DNA of 64,000 bases from Chitinophaga terrae (ex Kim and Jung 2007) (GTDB lineage Bacteria; Bacteroidota; Bacteroidia; Chitinophagales; Chitinophagaceae), in assembly GCF_900107795.1 (NCBI RefSeq), contig NZ_FNRL01000005.1:125821-189820 (forward strand), in the 5' to 3' direction. This document shows positions 45,304 through 53,589 of this stretch, in pieces. The position numbers were made by a program, and so were the translations under genes. Below the pieces are notes generated by a model, which ran no database searches, was not told the DNA's origin, and saw nothing but the letters and a program-made list of their open reading frames with translations. Numbering within the stretch: position 1 is the stretch's first letter; each line of letters starts with the position of its first letter.

Positions 45304-46245
45304 TTATGCCTTGGGGTGCGCCTGATTGTATGCCTTCTTTAATTTCTCTATGCTATTGTGCGTATAAACCTGTGTGGCTGAAAGATTTGCATGCCCTAAT
45401 AATTCCTTGACCGCATTCAGTTTTGCCCCGTTATTTGTCAAATGCGTCGCAAAAGTATGCCGCAACACATGCGGACTTTTCTTCTTTAATGTCGTGATCT
45501 GGTGCTCCGTTAAATACTTCCGTACCATCAGGTACACATACTTAGGGTATAACCTCCGGCCGGTAACCGGGTGTACCAGCAATACCAATGGTTCTATCTC
45601 TTCCAGGACACTCCTCTTTTCTTCCATATATGCCTCCATCTGCGATAATAAACGCTCGCTTACAGGAATGATCCTTTCTTTGTTCCCTTTACCTAGTACT
45701 TTAATAGTCTTGTTCCCCTTATCTATCTTAAACTCCTCCAACCCTATCAGCTCAGATAAACGGATACCTGTCTGGTAAAAGATCTCAAAGATCAGGCGAT
45801 GGGTGCGCCCTTCAAAGTCGTCGTTGAAAATATGCAGGCTGGTCACAGAAACCGGGCTTACATTATCTTCCAACGCGCGCATCCCCTTTTCTTCAATAAA
45901 ACCGGGCAGGCGCTTTTTTACCTTAGGTGAAATCACCTTCGTCATGGGCGATTGCTTCAGCAATCCCATGCGCATGCAGTATTTAAAGAATGATTTAAGG
46001 GTAGAGATCTTGCGGTTGACGCTTCTTGCAGTTACGGCATCATCCATCAACTGAGCAAGCCAGCTGCGGATCATGACATGGCTGATGTCTTCCACAGGGG
46101 TAGCCCCATAGTGGATAGATATATAATCAAATAATTGGAGTAGATCGTTGCGATAGGCGGTAGCCGTATGAGCGGAGTATCGCTTTTCAAGCGCTATGTA
46201 GGAAAGGAAGCGCTCAGCTAAGGAGTATAACGGTTCGTTCAACAC
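45304..46245 (-). CDS. xerC: XerC/XerD-type tyrosine recombinase
   Basis: This 313-residue protein has a SAM-like core-binding N-terminal domain (about 5-95) and a catalytic domain. Catalytic residues are visible: Arg in TGIRLSELIGL, Lys in LGKGNKERIIPV, His/Arg in HVLRHTFATHL, His in ELLGHANLSATQ, and Tyr in QVYTHNS. The length fits Xer proteins that resolve chromosome dimers at dif. The location beside rpsU and hpf in a core gene cluster and the absence of att-like repeats argue against a mobile-element integrase. Whether it is XerC or XerD cannot be told. Confidence 0.88.
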   Translation of the reverse strand: MLNEPLYSLAERFLSYIALEKRYSAHTATAYRNDLLQLFDYISIHYGATPVEDISHVMIRSWLAQLMDDAVTARSVNRKISTLKSFFKYCMRMGLLKQSPMTKVISPKVKKRLPGFIEEKGMRALEDNVSPVSVTSLHIFNDDFEGRTHRLIFEIFYQTGIRLSELIGLEEFKIDKGNKTIKVLGKGNKERIIPVSERLLSQMEAYMEEKRSVLEEIEPLVLLVHPVTGRRLYPKYVYLMVRKYLTEHQITTLKKKSPHVLRHTFATHLTNNGAKLNAVKELLGHANLSATQVYTHNSIEKLKKAYNQAHPKA

Positions 46246-46254
46246 AAAAAGATT

Positions 46255-46290
46255 GATGATTGTAAAGTTATAAAAAACCTTACAATCATC
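46255..46290 (-). terminator. Hairpin between rpsU and xerC
   Basis: GATGATTGTAA (46255-46265) pairs with TTACAATCATC (46280-46290). On the minus strand a short T-run (CTTTTTG) follows five bases later. It probably terminates the rpsU transcript or lets through a fraction into xerC. Confidence 0.6.
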
Positions 46291-46332
46291 AAATATTTTG
46301 AGCTGTAATCAGTTCAGCGACTGATTTACAGA

Positions 46333-46530
46333 TTAAGCATCGAATTTACCAGAGGCCAACTGTTGTTTGTAAACTGCCTTCAGCACTTCGTTACGACGTT
46401 TAACAGATGGTTTGGTGAAAGACTGGCGAGATCTGAGTTGCAGCAGGATGCGTGCTTTCTCAAATTTTTTCTTATATTTTTTAAGCGCCTTGTCTATGTT
46501 TTCGCAATCTTTAGAATCAATTATCAACAT
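46333..46530 (-). CDS. rpsU: 30S ribosomal protein bS21
   Basis: This 65-residue, highly basic protein has the family core (KDCENIDKALKKYKKKFEKARILLQLRSRQSFTKPSVKRR). bS21 lies near the anti-Shine-Dalgarno region of 16S rRNA. In Bacteroidota it takes part in occluding that region, which accounts for weak use of Shine-Dalgarno sites. It has a perfect promoter at 46558-46588. Confidence 0.97.
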   Translation of the reverse strand: MLIIDSKDCENIDKALKKYKKKFEKARILLQLRSRQSFTKPSVKRRNEVLKAVYKQQLASGKFDA

Positions 46531-46557
46531 AATATTTGCCTCTTATTTTTAGGAACG

Positions 46558-46588
46558 CAAAGATACAACAACATTTCAGAAAAACAAA
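46558..46588 (-). promoter_or_regulatory. Promoter of rpsU
   Basis: On the minus strand, TTTG (46585-46588), exactly 19 nt, then TATCTTTG (46558-46565), 27 nt upstream of the ATG. Confidence 0.8.
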
Positions 46589-46590
46589 AT

Positions 46591-46830
46591 TGTTTCACGC
46601 AAAGGGGCAAAGAAGGCAGAGAGCGCAAAGATTTTTTTTAAGTGAGGTAAGAAAATTAAGGAGCGGAGGAAGAATATTAAGGAAGGGAATTTTCTTTCCT
46701 TGCCTCCTTAAATAATATCTTATAGTTAATATCTTATAGTCATTTGCTTCTTAAACAATAACTTATAGTCCTTTGCCTCTTAAACAATAACTTACGCCTC
46801 TTTGCCTCCCTTTGCCCCTTTGCGAGCAAC
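46591..46830. repeat. Long palindromic repeat element B
   Basis: The outer arms CGCAAAGGGGCAAAG (46599-46613) and CTTTGCCCCTTTGCG (46810-46824) are perfect inverted copies. The interior carries the family's AAGATTTTTTTTAAG block and is partly degenerate, with ATAACTTA-type short repeats. The element fills the gap between the repressor stop (46836) and the rpsU promoter, 3 bp from the latter. It is a degenerate member of the family at 27.9, 48.2 and 54.6 kb. Confidence 0.75.
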
Positions 46831-46835
46831 CCCAC

Positions 46836-47588
46836 CTAGTCTTTCAGTTTCTTTTTCAGGAGGCTAACCTGGTCTTGCAGGTGGTTTACCATGTCGGCAA
46901 GGTGGTTAACGCTCATCCTGCTTTGTTGCCCCGCCTTGGAAATAATGGCGTCTGATTGCCAGAGTTCCAGCACATCTTCCATTTCCACGCCGTAGGGCTC
47001 AAATTGCGGATTGTCTGAAGCCAGGGTGATCCGGGATTTGGAACGGCTGTTCTTTAATACCCTTTTAAAAACGATACCTTCCCGGGCAGTGATCACCACG
47101 TAGGTTTCATTATTCTTTATTTCATCCCAGCCGTCGACCTTATGGCAGACAATGACAGATCCTGACGTTACAGGAAGCATGGAATCCCCGGCTATTTCAA
47201 AAGCCCGGTAATCGCCTGCTCCCAGCATCGGCAAAGTAAACGTGTTCAGTTCTTCAATGAACTCTTCATCATTGTAACCGGCCAGGTAACCTGCAGCAGC
47301 CTTTACCGGTACGAACTGGATAGCCTGGCGGGAGTTGCCCATTTTCAACTGGCGGCGTTTTTCCAGGAAGTTATCTTTCTGCGAACCCAGGTCGCGGCGT
47401 AAAAGATCATCAATGGAAACCCGGAACATATCACTTACCTGTTCGAGGACCTCGGTGCGGGGCTCTGCACGTTCTTCTTCATATGCACCTAACAAAGAAC
47501 GTTTAATGCCTAATTTATCGGCAAACTCCTGCTGCGTCCAGGATTTTTGTTTACGCAGGTATTTCAAGTTGCGGCAGACGATGGACAT
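46836..47588 (-). CDS. HTH/S24 LexA-like repressor, putative damage regulator
   Basis: This 250-residue protein has an XRE-type helix-turn-helix (TQQEFADKLGIKRSLLGAYE, about 18-37) joined to a LexA/S24 domain. The catalytic dyad is visible: Ser136 in AGDSMLP and Lys175 in GIVFKRV. An Ala-Gly candidate self-cleavage site lies in KAAAGYLAG (A99-G100 or A103-G104). The last 25 residues form a short coiled coil (HLADMVNHLQDQVSLLKKKL). It should repress genes until RecA-stimulated self-cleavage. Two CTAA-N5-TTAG palindromes cover its own promoter, and two more lie upstream of dinB-dnaE 1.6 kb away. I see no other LexA in the window. Confidence 0.88.
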   Translation of the reverse strand: MSIVCRNLKYLRKQKSWTQQEFADKLGIKRSLLGAYEEERAEPRTEVLEQVSDMFRVSIDDLLRRDLGSQKDNFLEKRRQLKMGNSRQAIQFVPVKAAAGYLAGYNDEEFIEELNTFTLPMLGAGDYRAFEIAGDSMLPVTSGSVIVCHKVDGWDEIKNNETYVVITAREGIVFKRVLKNSRSKSRITLASDNPQFEPYGVEMEDVLELWQSDAIISKAGQQSRMSVNHLADMVNHLQDQVSLLKKKLKD

Positions 47589-47589
47589 A

Positions 47590-47626
47590 ATCTAAATAAT
47601 TTAGTACCATGCTAACAAAATTAGCA
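47590..47626. promoter_or_regulatory. Two CTAA-N5-TTAG operators at the repressor's own promoter
   Basis: Site 1 is CTAA-ATAAT-TTAG (47592-47604). Site 2 is TGCTAA-CAAAA-TTAGCA (47610-47626), a 17-bp palindrome; the centres are 20 bp apart. On the minus strand site 2 contains TAATTTTG, a good -7 box, so repressor binding would cover the promoter. The same half-sites recur upstream of dinB. Confidence 0.72.
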
Positions 47627-47697
47627 AATATTTTTATGAATTACCAAATATATTCGAAGGTCTTACCTATTTTTGCCCCGGTTAAATTCAATTTGAT

Positions 47698-48144
47698 ATG
47701 TTACATCTACACTCATTTCTAAGATGGGCGATAATACTGGCCGGACTCTGGGCTGTGATCCGTTCATTAAAAGGTGTTACTGGTAAAACGCCGTTTACAC
47801 CTGCTGATAAGAAAGCTGGTCTTTTTTTCATGATTGCATGTGACCTGCAATTGCTGGTAGGCTTGATCCTTTACTTCCTTATAAGTCCTCTCTCCAAAGC
47901 CGGATTAGCCGACATGGGCGCTGCCATGAAGGACCCTGTAATACGATTCTTTACTGTAGAACACGAAATTATGGCGATCGTTGCCATCGCCCTTGTACAC
48001 ATTGGCAAATCAAAGATCAAGAAAGCTGCTACCGATGCCCAAAAACATAAACTGGGCCTGATCTTCTTCGGCCTGGCCTTCCTTGTAATACTGGCGCTGA
48101 TCCCCTGGCCTTTCCGTGAGGCTTTAGGCAAAGGCTGGTTCTAA
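47698..48144 (+). CDS. Four-helix membrane protein, cytochrome-b-like
   Basis: This 148-residue protein has four hydrophobic helices (about 5-23, 43-63, 90-106, 119-137). His residues near the membrane ends (LHLHSFLRW, VEHEIMAI, VHIGKSK) recall small cytochrome-b-like proteins common in Bacteroidota, but haem binding cannot be proved. It is divergent from the S24 repressor, and its likely -7 box TATTTTTG (47668-47675) is close to the repressor's operators, so it could be a further target. Its stop codon abuts palindromic element C. Confidence 0.65.
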   Translation: MLHLHSFLRWAIILAGLWAVIRSLKGVTGKTPFTPADKKAGLFFMIACDLQLLVGLILYFLISPLSKAGLADMGAAMKDPVIRFFTVEHEIMAIVAIALVHIGKSKIKKAATDAQKHKLGLIFFGLAFLVILALIPWPFREALGKGWF

Positions 48145-48146
48145 TG

Positions 48147-48426
48147 TTTCCCGCGAAGATTTCACGCAGAGACGCAAAAGAAGCAAAGAGGCATAAGATT
48201 TTTTTTAAGGAAAAGAGAAAATTAAGAAGCATAAGAGGTTTTTGACCGAAGCGAATTTTAAGAAAGCAAAGGAGTTGAAAATTATGTTATATAACACAAT
48301 CTTCAACTCCTTTGCTTTCTTATTTTCCTTAAAAAAATCTTATGCTTCTTAATTTTCTCTTTTCCTTAAAAAAAATCTTATGCCTCTTTGCTTCTTTTGC
48401 GTCTCTGCGTGCAACCTTCGCGTGAA
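48147..48426. repeat. Long palindromic repeat element C
   Basis: The 73-bp arms 48163-48235 and 48339-48411 are exact inverted copies (start CACGCAGAGACGCAAAAG). The inverted similarity extends outward to about 48147 and 48426 with a few mismatches. A nested 20-bp perfect inverted repeat (48260-48279 / 48302-48321) fills the centre. The element sits 2-3 bp from the stop codons of two convergent genes. If transcribed it would form a hairpin more than 100 bp long from either strand. Confidence 0.92.
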
Positions 48427-48427
48427 A

Positions 48428-49090
48428 CTACCCTTTGTCCTGGTTGTACAGCCTGAAAGAGTAGATGTATGGCAGGGCGGCCAATATAATCGCCGCAAAG
48501 AAGATGATAAATACGCCCGCGATCAGCGACAGGAAAAATCCCGCTACTATAATCGCCACACCTACGCATACCCATAATGTGCTGGCCATCTTATGCACTT
48601 CTGTCCAGATCTCGGGGCTTTGCAATGTATAGGGCGTTCTTACGCCTACATAGTTATTGGGTTGAAGATTGCGCAGGTATACCCCGATGCCCGTCAGCAG
48701 CACGCCTACCCCGACAAAAGCCCATCTCTCCATGGCAAATGGCTGCCCCTGGCTCACCATAAAAATGATCACGCAGGTAAATATCAACTGGTAAATATGG
48801 ATAAGAAAACGGATGTTATAATATTCCCTGTGCCTGGCTGCAGCTGCGGCGGTATTGTCTGCAATCACGCTGGTTTGTGGAACATACCGGAAAAGGAAAT
48901 AGATCAGCGCGTTAGTAAAAAACAAAAAGATCATTAAAAGCAGGAAATCGCTTTTGCCTCCTACGCCGGAAGGATTAAAACTACTGGGTATGTCTTCAGG
49001 TAAAGATTTATACACGATAGCGAGGTAAACCATCGGTATTAACAACATTGCCAGGATAAGTAATTCCTTTGGAAGATCTTTTGGTTTCAT
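48428..49090 (-). CDS. SdpI/DUF1648-family membrane protein
   Basis: This 220-residue polytopic protein has a DUF1648 start (LPEDIPSSFNPSGVGGKSD) and the SdpI signature (YLRNLQPNNYVGVRTPYTLQSPEIWTEVHKMAS) between helices. SdpI of Bacillus is an immunity protein against the SdpC toxin, but most relatives have unknown roles. About six helices are visible. It is convergent with the + strand gene across palindromic element C. Its upstream region is shared with dinB and contains the CTAA-N5-TTAG sites, so co-regulation is possible. Confidence 0.8.
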   Translation of the reverse strand: MKPKDLPKELLILAMLLIPMVYLAIVYKSLPEDIPSSFNPSGVGGKSDFLLLMIFLFFTNALIYFLFRYVPQTSVIADNTAAAAARHREYYNIRFLIHIYQLIFTCVIIFMVSQGQPFAMERWAFVGVGVLLTGIGVYLRNLQPNNYVGVRTPYTLQSPEIWTEVHKMASTLWVCVGVAIIVAGFFLSLIAGVFIIFFAAIILAALPYIYSFRLYNQDKG

Positions 49091-49228
49091 ATCAGATAGT
49101 TTAAAGGTCGACTACGCTATACTGCCTGTGTTCCTTTTCCCAATCTTATTATCTGTTACCTATTGGCTCTCAGTAATGTATATACTAAAGTTACGAAAAA
49201 TGTCACGTAGAAAAATGTGAATATTTTT

Positions 49229-49266
49229 ATACTAAATTTTTTAGTATTACTAATAAATTTAGTAAT
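49229..49266. promoter_or_regulatory. Two TACTAA-N5-TTAGTA operators upstream of dinB-dnaE
   Basis: Site 1 is TACTAA-ATTTT-TTAGTA (49230-49246) and site 2 is TACTAA-TAAAT-TTAGTA (49248-49264). Both are perfect 17-bp palindromes, centred 18 bp apart. A lone half-site TACTAA occurs near 49188. The core CTAA-N5-TTAG equals the sites at the S24 repressor's promoter. They lie 150 bp before the dinB start and 139 bp before the divergent SdpI gene. Confidence 0.75.
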
Positions 49267-49415
49267 TTAGCAGTCCTGAAAACCAAAAAGTGATTCCGGC
49301 TGGCAGGCCTGTCGCGAATAACTATCCTCCCCTTCTGCCCGGCCCGCCATCCGTATCGCTTTTTACAGGTGTTAACTATTCCTGGCCCGTATTGTTCATT
49401 TTCAATTCAGTAATA

Positions 49416-50588
49416 ATGATCGCGCTGCAACAACGAACAATTGCACATTTTGACCTGGATTGTTTTTTTGTGTCGGTAGAATGCCTGAACGATGACAGTC
49501 TGCGAGGCAAACCTTTACTGATAGGCGGAAGCAGCGACAGGGCTGTGGTTTCGGCCTGCAGTTATGAAGCCAGGAAATATGGCATCCATTCGGCCATGCC
49601 TATGAAAACCGCACTGCGACTGTGCCCGCACGCTATCGTCAGAAGCGGCGACATGGAACGCTACAGTGAAAAGTCCAGGGAAGTAACGGCAGTTATCGCC
49701 GACCAGGCGCCTTTATACGAGAAATCATCCATCGATGAATTTTACCTGGATATCTCCGGGATGGATAAATTCTTTGGTTCTCTGAAATGGACCACAGAAC
49801 TGAGAAAAAAGATCATGAAGGAATCCGGGTTGCCGATCTCATTTGGGCTGGCATCTAACAAACTGGTGTCCAAAGTCGCCACAGATGAAGCCAAACCAAA
49901 CGGGCAACTGGAAATACATTTTGGAGAAGAAAAATCTTTCCTGGCACCACTGCCTGTCGAAAAAATCCCTATGGTAGGTCGTGAAACCGGCGCCCAACTC
50001 CGGCGTCGGGGCGTAGAAACCGTGAAAACACTTAGCGAAGTACCTATCTCCCTGCTGGAAGCATGGATGGGAAAAAACGGGATAGCGCTCTGGAAGAAAG
50101 CCAACGGGATCGACGAATCGCCAGTGGTGCCTTATTATGAACAGAAATCCATCTCTACAGAAAATACTTTTCCAGCCGATACCATTGATATGGCGCTCCT
50201 GCATGCCGAACTGGTCAGAATGACGGAAAAGATAGCTTTCGAACTGCGGCAACAAAATAAACTCACCGGCTGCGTTATCTTAAAGATCCGGTACTCAGAT
50301 TTCCAGACAGTGACCAAACAAATGACCATTCCTTATACCTGCTCCGACCATATACTGCTGGAAAAAGTAAAAGACCTCTTTAATAAACTGTACGACCGCA
50401 GGCTCCTGGTTCGCCTGATAGGCGTACGTTTCAGTCACCTCGTGCAGGGGAACTACCAGATCAACCTGTTCGACGACAGCCAGGAAATGATCGCCCTTTA
50501 CCAGGCCATCGACCAGATCAAAAACCGTTTCGGCTGGCAATACCTTATGAAAGGCACCAACGTATTACCGCCCGAAAAGAAAAAATAA
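49416..50588 (+). CDS. dinB: DNA polymerase IV (Y-family translesion polymerase)
   Basis: I start at ATG 49416 (390 aa), because the Y-family fold begins at once (IAHFDLDCFFVSVE, catalytic Asp). A longer frame from a GTG at 49290 adds 42 Pro-rich residues with no homology to the fold. The second catalytic motif SSIDEFYLDISG and the fingers/thumb region SKVATDEAKPNG are intact. The C-terminal little-finger domain ends NRFGWQYLMKG without a clear beta-clamp QLxLF-type motif at the very end; INLFDD near residue 360 may serve. It is co-transcribed with the DnaE gene (5 bp gap) under two LexA-like operators. Confidence 0.92.
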   Translation: MIALQQRTIAHFDLDCFFVSVECLNDDSLRGKPLLIGGSSDRAVVSACSYEARKYGIHSAMPMKTALRLCPHAIVRSGDMERYSEKSREVTAVIADQAPLYEKSSIDEFYLDISGMDKFFGSLKWTTELRKKIMKESGLPISFGLASNKLVSKVATDEAKPNGQLEIHFGEEKSFLAPLPVEKIPMVGRETGAQLRRRGVETVKTLSEVPISLLEAWMGKNGIALWKKANGIDESPVVPYYEQKSISTENTFPADTIDMALLHAELVRMTEKIAFELRQQNKLTGCVILKIRYSDFQTVTKQMTIPYTCSDHILLEKVKDLFNKLYDRRLLVRLIGVRFSHLVQGNYQINLFDDSQEMIALYQAIDQIKNRFGWQYLMKGTNVLPPEKKK

Positions 50589-50593
50589 ACGGC

Positions 50594-53548
50594 ATGTTCC
50601 TGAACTGTAAAACATTTTTCAGCCTGCGGTATGGCACCATGCCTGTAAGTACATTGGTAGATAAAGCCTTTGAACTGGGGATCCGTACCCTCGCGCTCAC
50701 CAATATTAACCTGACTGCCGATGCCTGGGAGTTTGTAGAGTATTGCCGTAAAAAAGATATCAAACCACTGTTGGGAGTTGAGTTCCGCAACGGACACGAA
50801 TTCAAATACCTCATACTGGCAAGGAATGAAGAAGGCTGGTATCATATCAACCATTTCCTGTCCAACTCCCTGCAACAGGATATTCCTTTCCCTGATCGCG
50901 CCCCCGCCCTTCCGGAAACCTTCGTGGTTTACAACTGGGGGCGCTTTCCTTTGGAAGAACTGCGTTCCCACGAACTTGCAGGGATTAAACCCTGGGAACG
51001 GAATAAACTATTCAGAACAGATACTGAAGCATGGCAGGATAAACTGGTGATCCTGCATCCGGTTACCTTCCAGGACGCAGAACATTTTGAATTACACCAG
51101 CTCCTGAGAGCTATCGATCAGAATATCCTGATCTCTCAACTCTCTCCCGATACCACGGCAAGAGTAGAAGAACAATTTGTACACCCCGCAAAGATGGTAG
51201 AATGGTACGCCGATCATCCGCATATCGTACAAAACACTCTCCGGATCATGGAGGCCTGCGATATAAAAATGAATTTTGATCAGCGAAGAAATAAAAAGTT
51301 CTTCACCGGGAGCGCAGAACAGGATAGGAAAAAACTCAGGCAACTGGCCATGGAAGGGATGCTGCACAGGTATGGCAATGATAACAAAGAGGCGCTTCAA
51401 AGAATAGAAAAGGAATTGGAGATTATCGCTCAACAGGAATTTGAAACCTACTTCCTGATCACCTGGGACATCATTCAATTTGCCCGGGAACAAAAATTCT
51501 TTTACGTTGGCAGAGGCAGCGGCGCTAACTCCATTGTTGCTTATTGCCTTTTGATCACCGATGTTGACCCGATTGAACTGGACCTTTATTTTGAAAGATT
51601 CCTGAACCCCTACCGGAGCTCGCCCCCGGATTTCGATATAGATTTTTCCTGGCGCGACAGGGATACGGTTATTGATTATATCTTCAAAAAATACGGGAAA
51701 GAGCATACCGCATTGCTGGGCACTGTTACTACTTTCCAGACCAACGCTGTGATCAGGGAGCTGGGAAAAGTATATGGATTGCCTAAGAAAGAGATAGATA
51801 AGATACTGGAAAATGGCTTCCAGCTGCAATTAGAAGCAGACGACAGTATTCACCGCAAGATCGCCCGATACACCGCTATGATGGCCACGGATAAATCCTA
51901 TCCCAATCATATGAGCATCCACGCCGGCGGTATCCTGATCACAGAAGCGCCTATTCATAACTACTGCGCTACTTACATGCCTCCCAAAGGCTTTATCACC
52001 GCACAGATGGATATGTGGCAGGCAGAAAGGGTTGGCTTATTTAAGTTCGATATTCTTAGTCAGCGCGGCCTGGGCCACATCAAAGACGCCATTGATATAA
52101 TCAGGGAAAATAAGGGCGTAGAGATAGATATTCACAATGTAAAAGCTTTCCAGGCAGATCCGCAGGTGAAACATAACCTGGCTTCTGTGAATACCATCGG
52201 TTGTTTTTATATAGAATCGCCGGCTATGCGCCAGCTGCTGTTAAAACTGCAATGCAGCGACTATCTTTCTCTCGTTGCCGCCAGTTCGATCATCCGGCCG
52301 GGCGTTGCCCAGTCGGGTATGATGAAACAATATATACAGCACTACAGGAATCCTGATAAAGTGACCTATATACATCCCATCATCGAGGAATTGTTGCATG
52401 AAACATTCGGAATTATGGTTTACCAGGAAGATGTGATCAAAGTAGCGCACCATTTTGCAGATATGGAGCTGGCAGATGCAGATACACTGAGAAGGGCCAT
52501 GGCAGGTAAATACAGGGGAACGGATAATTTCGACAAGATCAAAGCGCAGTTCCTTCAGAACTGTATGCGGCTAAACCGCCCGACAGAAGCGGCTAATGAA
52601 ATATGGCGACAAATAGCCAGTTTCGCCAGCTACTCGTTTTCGAAAGCTCATTCCGCCAGTTTCGCCGTAGAAAGTTACCAGAGCCTTTACCTGAAAACTT
52701 ATTTCCCCGCTGAGTTCATGGTAGCGGTGATCAATAATTTCGGCGGATTTTACAACCGGGAACTTTATTTCAGGGAGTTGCAGAAAACGGGGGTAAATGT
52801 GCATCCGCCATGTGTGAATAACAGCAACTACTATACGAATATTAAAGGCAGCGATGTTTTTGTTGGATTTATTCATATAGAAGGCCTGGAACAGTCGCTG
52901 GCCGACAGGATATTGAAAGACAGGGAGCAGTTTGGCTCTTTCCTGCACCTGGAAGATTTTACCCAACGTATTGCCGTAGGGCCTGAGCAGTTGGAAATAC
53001 TCATCCGGGTTGGCTGCTTCAATTTTACTGGTTTTACCAAGAAGGAATTGCTTTGGAAAAGCAGCCTGTTAGTGAAAAACAAAGAAACAGCTCCCGCCCA
53101 TTCCCTTTCCCTGTTTGAAGCGCCGGCAGCCGATTATGAATTGCCGCGCCTCGCCTACCATTCACATGAAGACGCTTTTGATGAAATAGACCTCTTAGGT
53201 TTTTGTTTGCAATCGCCTTTCACCGTGCTGCAGCACAACCAGGAAAAATACACCCCTGCCCGGGAGTTTCACCGGTATATTGGCCAGGAGATCACTGCCC
53301 TGGGCTATTTTGTTACCATAAAATACCTTCGCAGCAATAAGGGCGAGCCTATGTGTTTCGGAACCTTCCTGGATAAAGATGGGGAGTTCATCGATACGGT
53401 TCATTTTCCCGACAGCCTGAGCAAATATCCATTCCAGAAAGGTGGATTTTACATACTTCATGGAAAAGTAATATCCGACTACGATGTATTATCATTGGAA
53501 ATCAGCAAGATGGAGAAAATCGGCTTTTTCGAGGATAAAAAGCGATGA
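50594..53548 (+). CDS. DnaE-family DNA polymerase III alpha subunit, short form with degenerate PHP
   Basis: This 984-residue family C polymerase is shorter than replicative DnaE (about 1150-1250). The PHP domain has lost its metal ligands: the usual HxHSxxS motif reads LNCKTFFSLRYG, and the TDH motif reads LTNINL. It therefore probably lacks proofreading. The palm's catalytic acids are intact (PPDFDIDFSW near residue 345), as are GRGSGANSIVAYCL and SYSFSKAHSASFA. The C-terminus carries tandem HhH and an OB fold. Pairing with dinB under damage-type operators resembles ImuB/DnaE2 mutasomes, but here the Y-family partner is a full DinB. It is not the main replicase (inference). Confidence 0.88.
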   Translation: MFLNCKTFFSLRYGTMPVSTLVDKAFELGIRTLALTNINLTADAWEFVEYCRKKDIKPLLGVEFRNGHEFKYLILARNEEGWYHINHFLSNSLQQDIPFPDRAPALPETFVVYNWGRFPLEELRSHELAGIKPWERNKLFRTDTEAWQDKLVILHPVTFQDAEHFELHQLLRAIDQNILISQLSPDTTARVEEQFVHPAKMVEWYADHPHIVQNTLRIMEACDIKMNFDQRRNKKFFTGSAEQDRKKLRQLAMEGMLHRYGNDNKEALQRIEKELEIIAQQEFETYFLITWDIIQFAREQKFFYVGRGSGANSIVAYCLLITDVDPIELDLYFERFLNPYRSSPPDFDIDFSWRDRDTVIDYIFKKYGKEHTALLGTVTTFQTNAVIRELGKVYGLPKKEIDKILENGFQLQLEADDSIHRKIARYTAMMATDKSYPNHMSIHAGGILITEAPIHNYCATYMPPKGFITAQMDMWQAERVGLFKFDILSQRGLGHIKDAIDIIRENKGVEIDIHNVKAFQADPQVKHNLASVNTIGCFYIESPAMRQLLLKLQCSDYLSLVAASSIIRPGVAQSGMMKQYIQHYRNPDKVTYIHPIIEELLHETFGIMVYQEDVIKVAHHFADMELADADTLRRAMAGKYRGTDNFDKIKAQFLQNCMRLNRPTEAANEIWRQIASFASYSFSKAHSASFAVESYQSLYLKTYFPAEFMVAVINNFGGFYNRELYFRELQKTGVNVHPPCVNNSNYYTNIKGSDVFVGFIHIEGLEQSLADRILKDREQFGSFLHLEDFTQRIAVGPEQLEILIRVGCFNFTGFTKKELLWKSSLLVKNKETAPAHSLSLFEAPAADYELPRLAYHSHEDAFDEIDLLGFCLQSPFTVLQHNQEKYTPAREFHRYIGQEITALGYFVTIKYLRSNKGEPMCFGTFLDKDGEFIDTVHFPDSLSKYPFQKGGFYILHGKVISDYDVLSLEISKMEKIGFFEDKKR

Positions 53549-53553
53549 AATAC

Positions 53554-53585
53554 GACAAATTGTTGTATTTTTGTGACAAATGTCA
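53554..53585 (+). promoter_or_regulatory. Probable promoter/operator of the Xre-RES module
   Basis: A -7 box TATTTTTG (53566-53573) lies 17 nt before the ATG at 53590. It is flanked by a direct repeat GACAAAT (53554-53560 and 53575-53581, 21 bp apart). The second copy is in a palindrome TGACA-AA-TGTCA (53574-53585). The layout suits autorepression by the Xre antitoxin and supports 53590 as the real start. The -33 box is poor. Confidence 0.5.
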
Positions 53586-53589
53586 GAAT

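Noticed and set aside
45304..46245. Phage or integron integrase
   Set aside because: The gene is Xer-like in length and lies among rpsU, hpf and tuf, with no att-site repeats, phage genes or cassette array nearby.
49290..49415. N-terminal extension of dinB from a GTG codon
   Set aside because: The 42 added residues are Pro-rich and have no counterpart in Y-family polymerases; the ATG at 49416 begins the fold directly.
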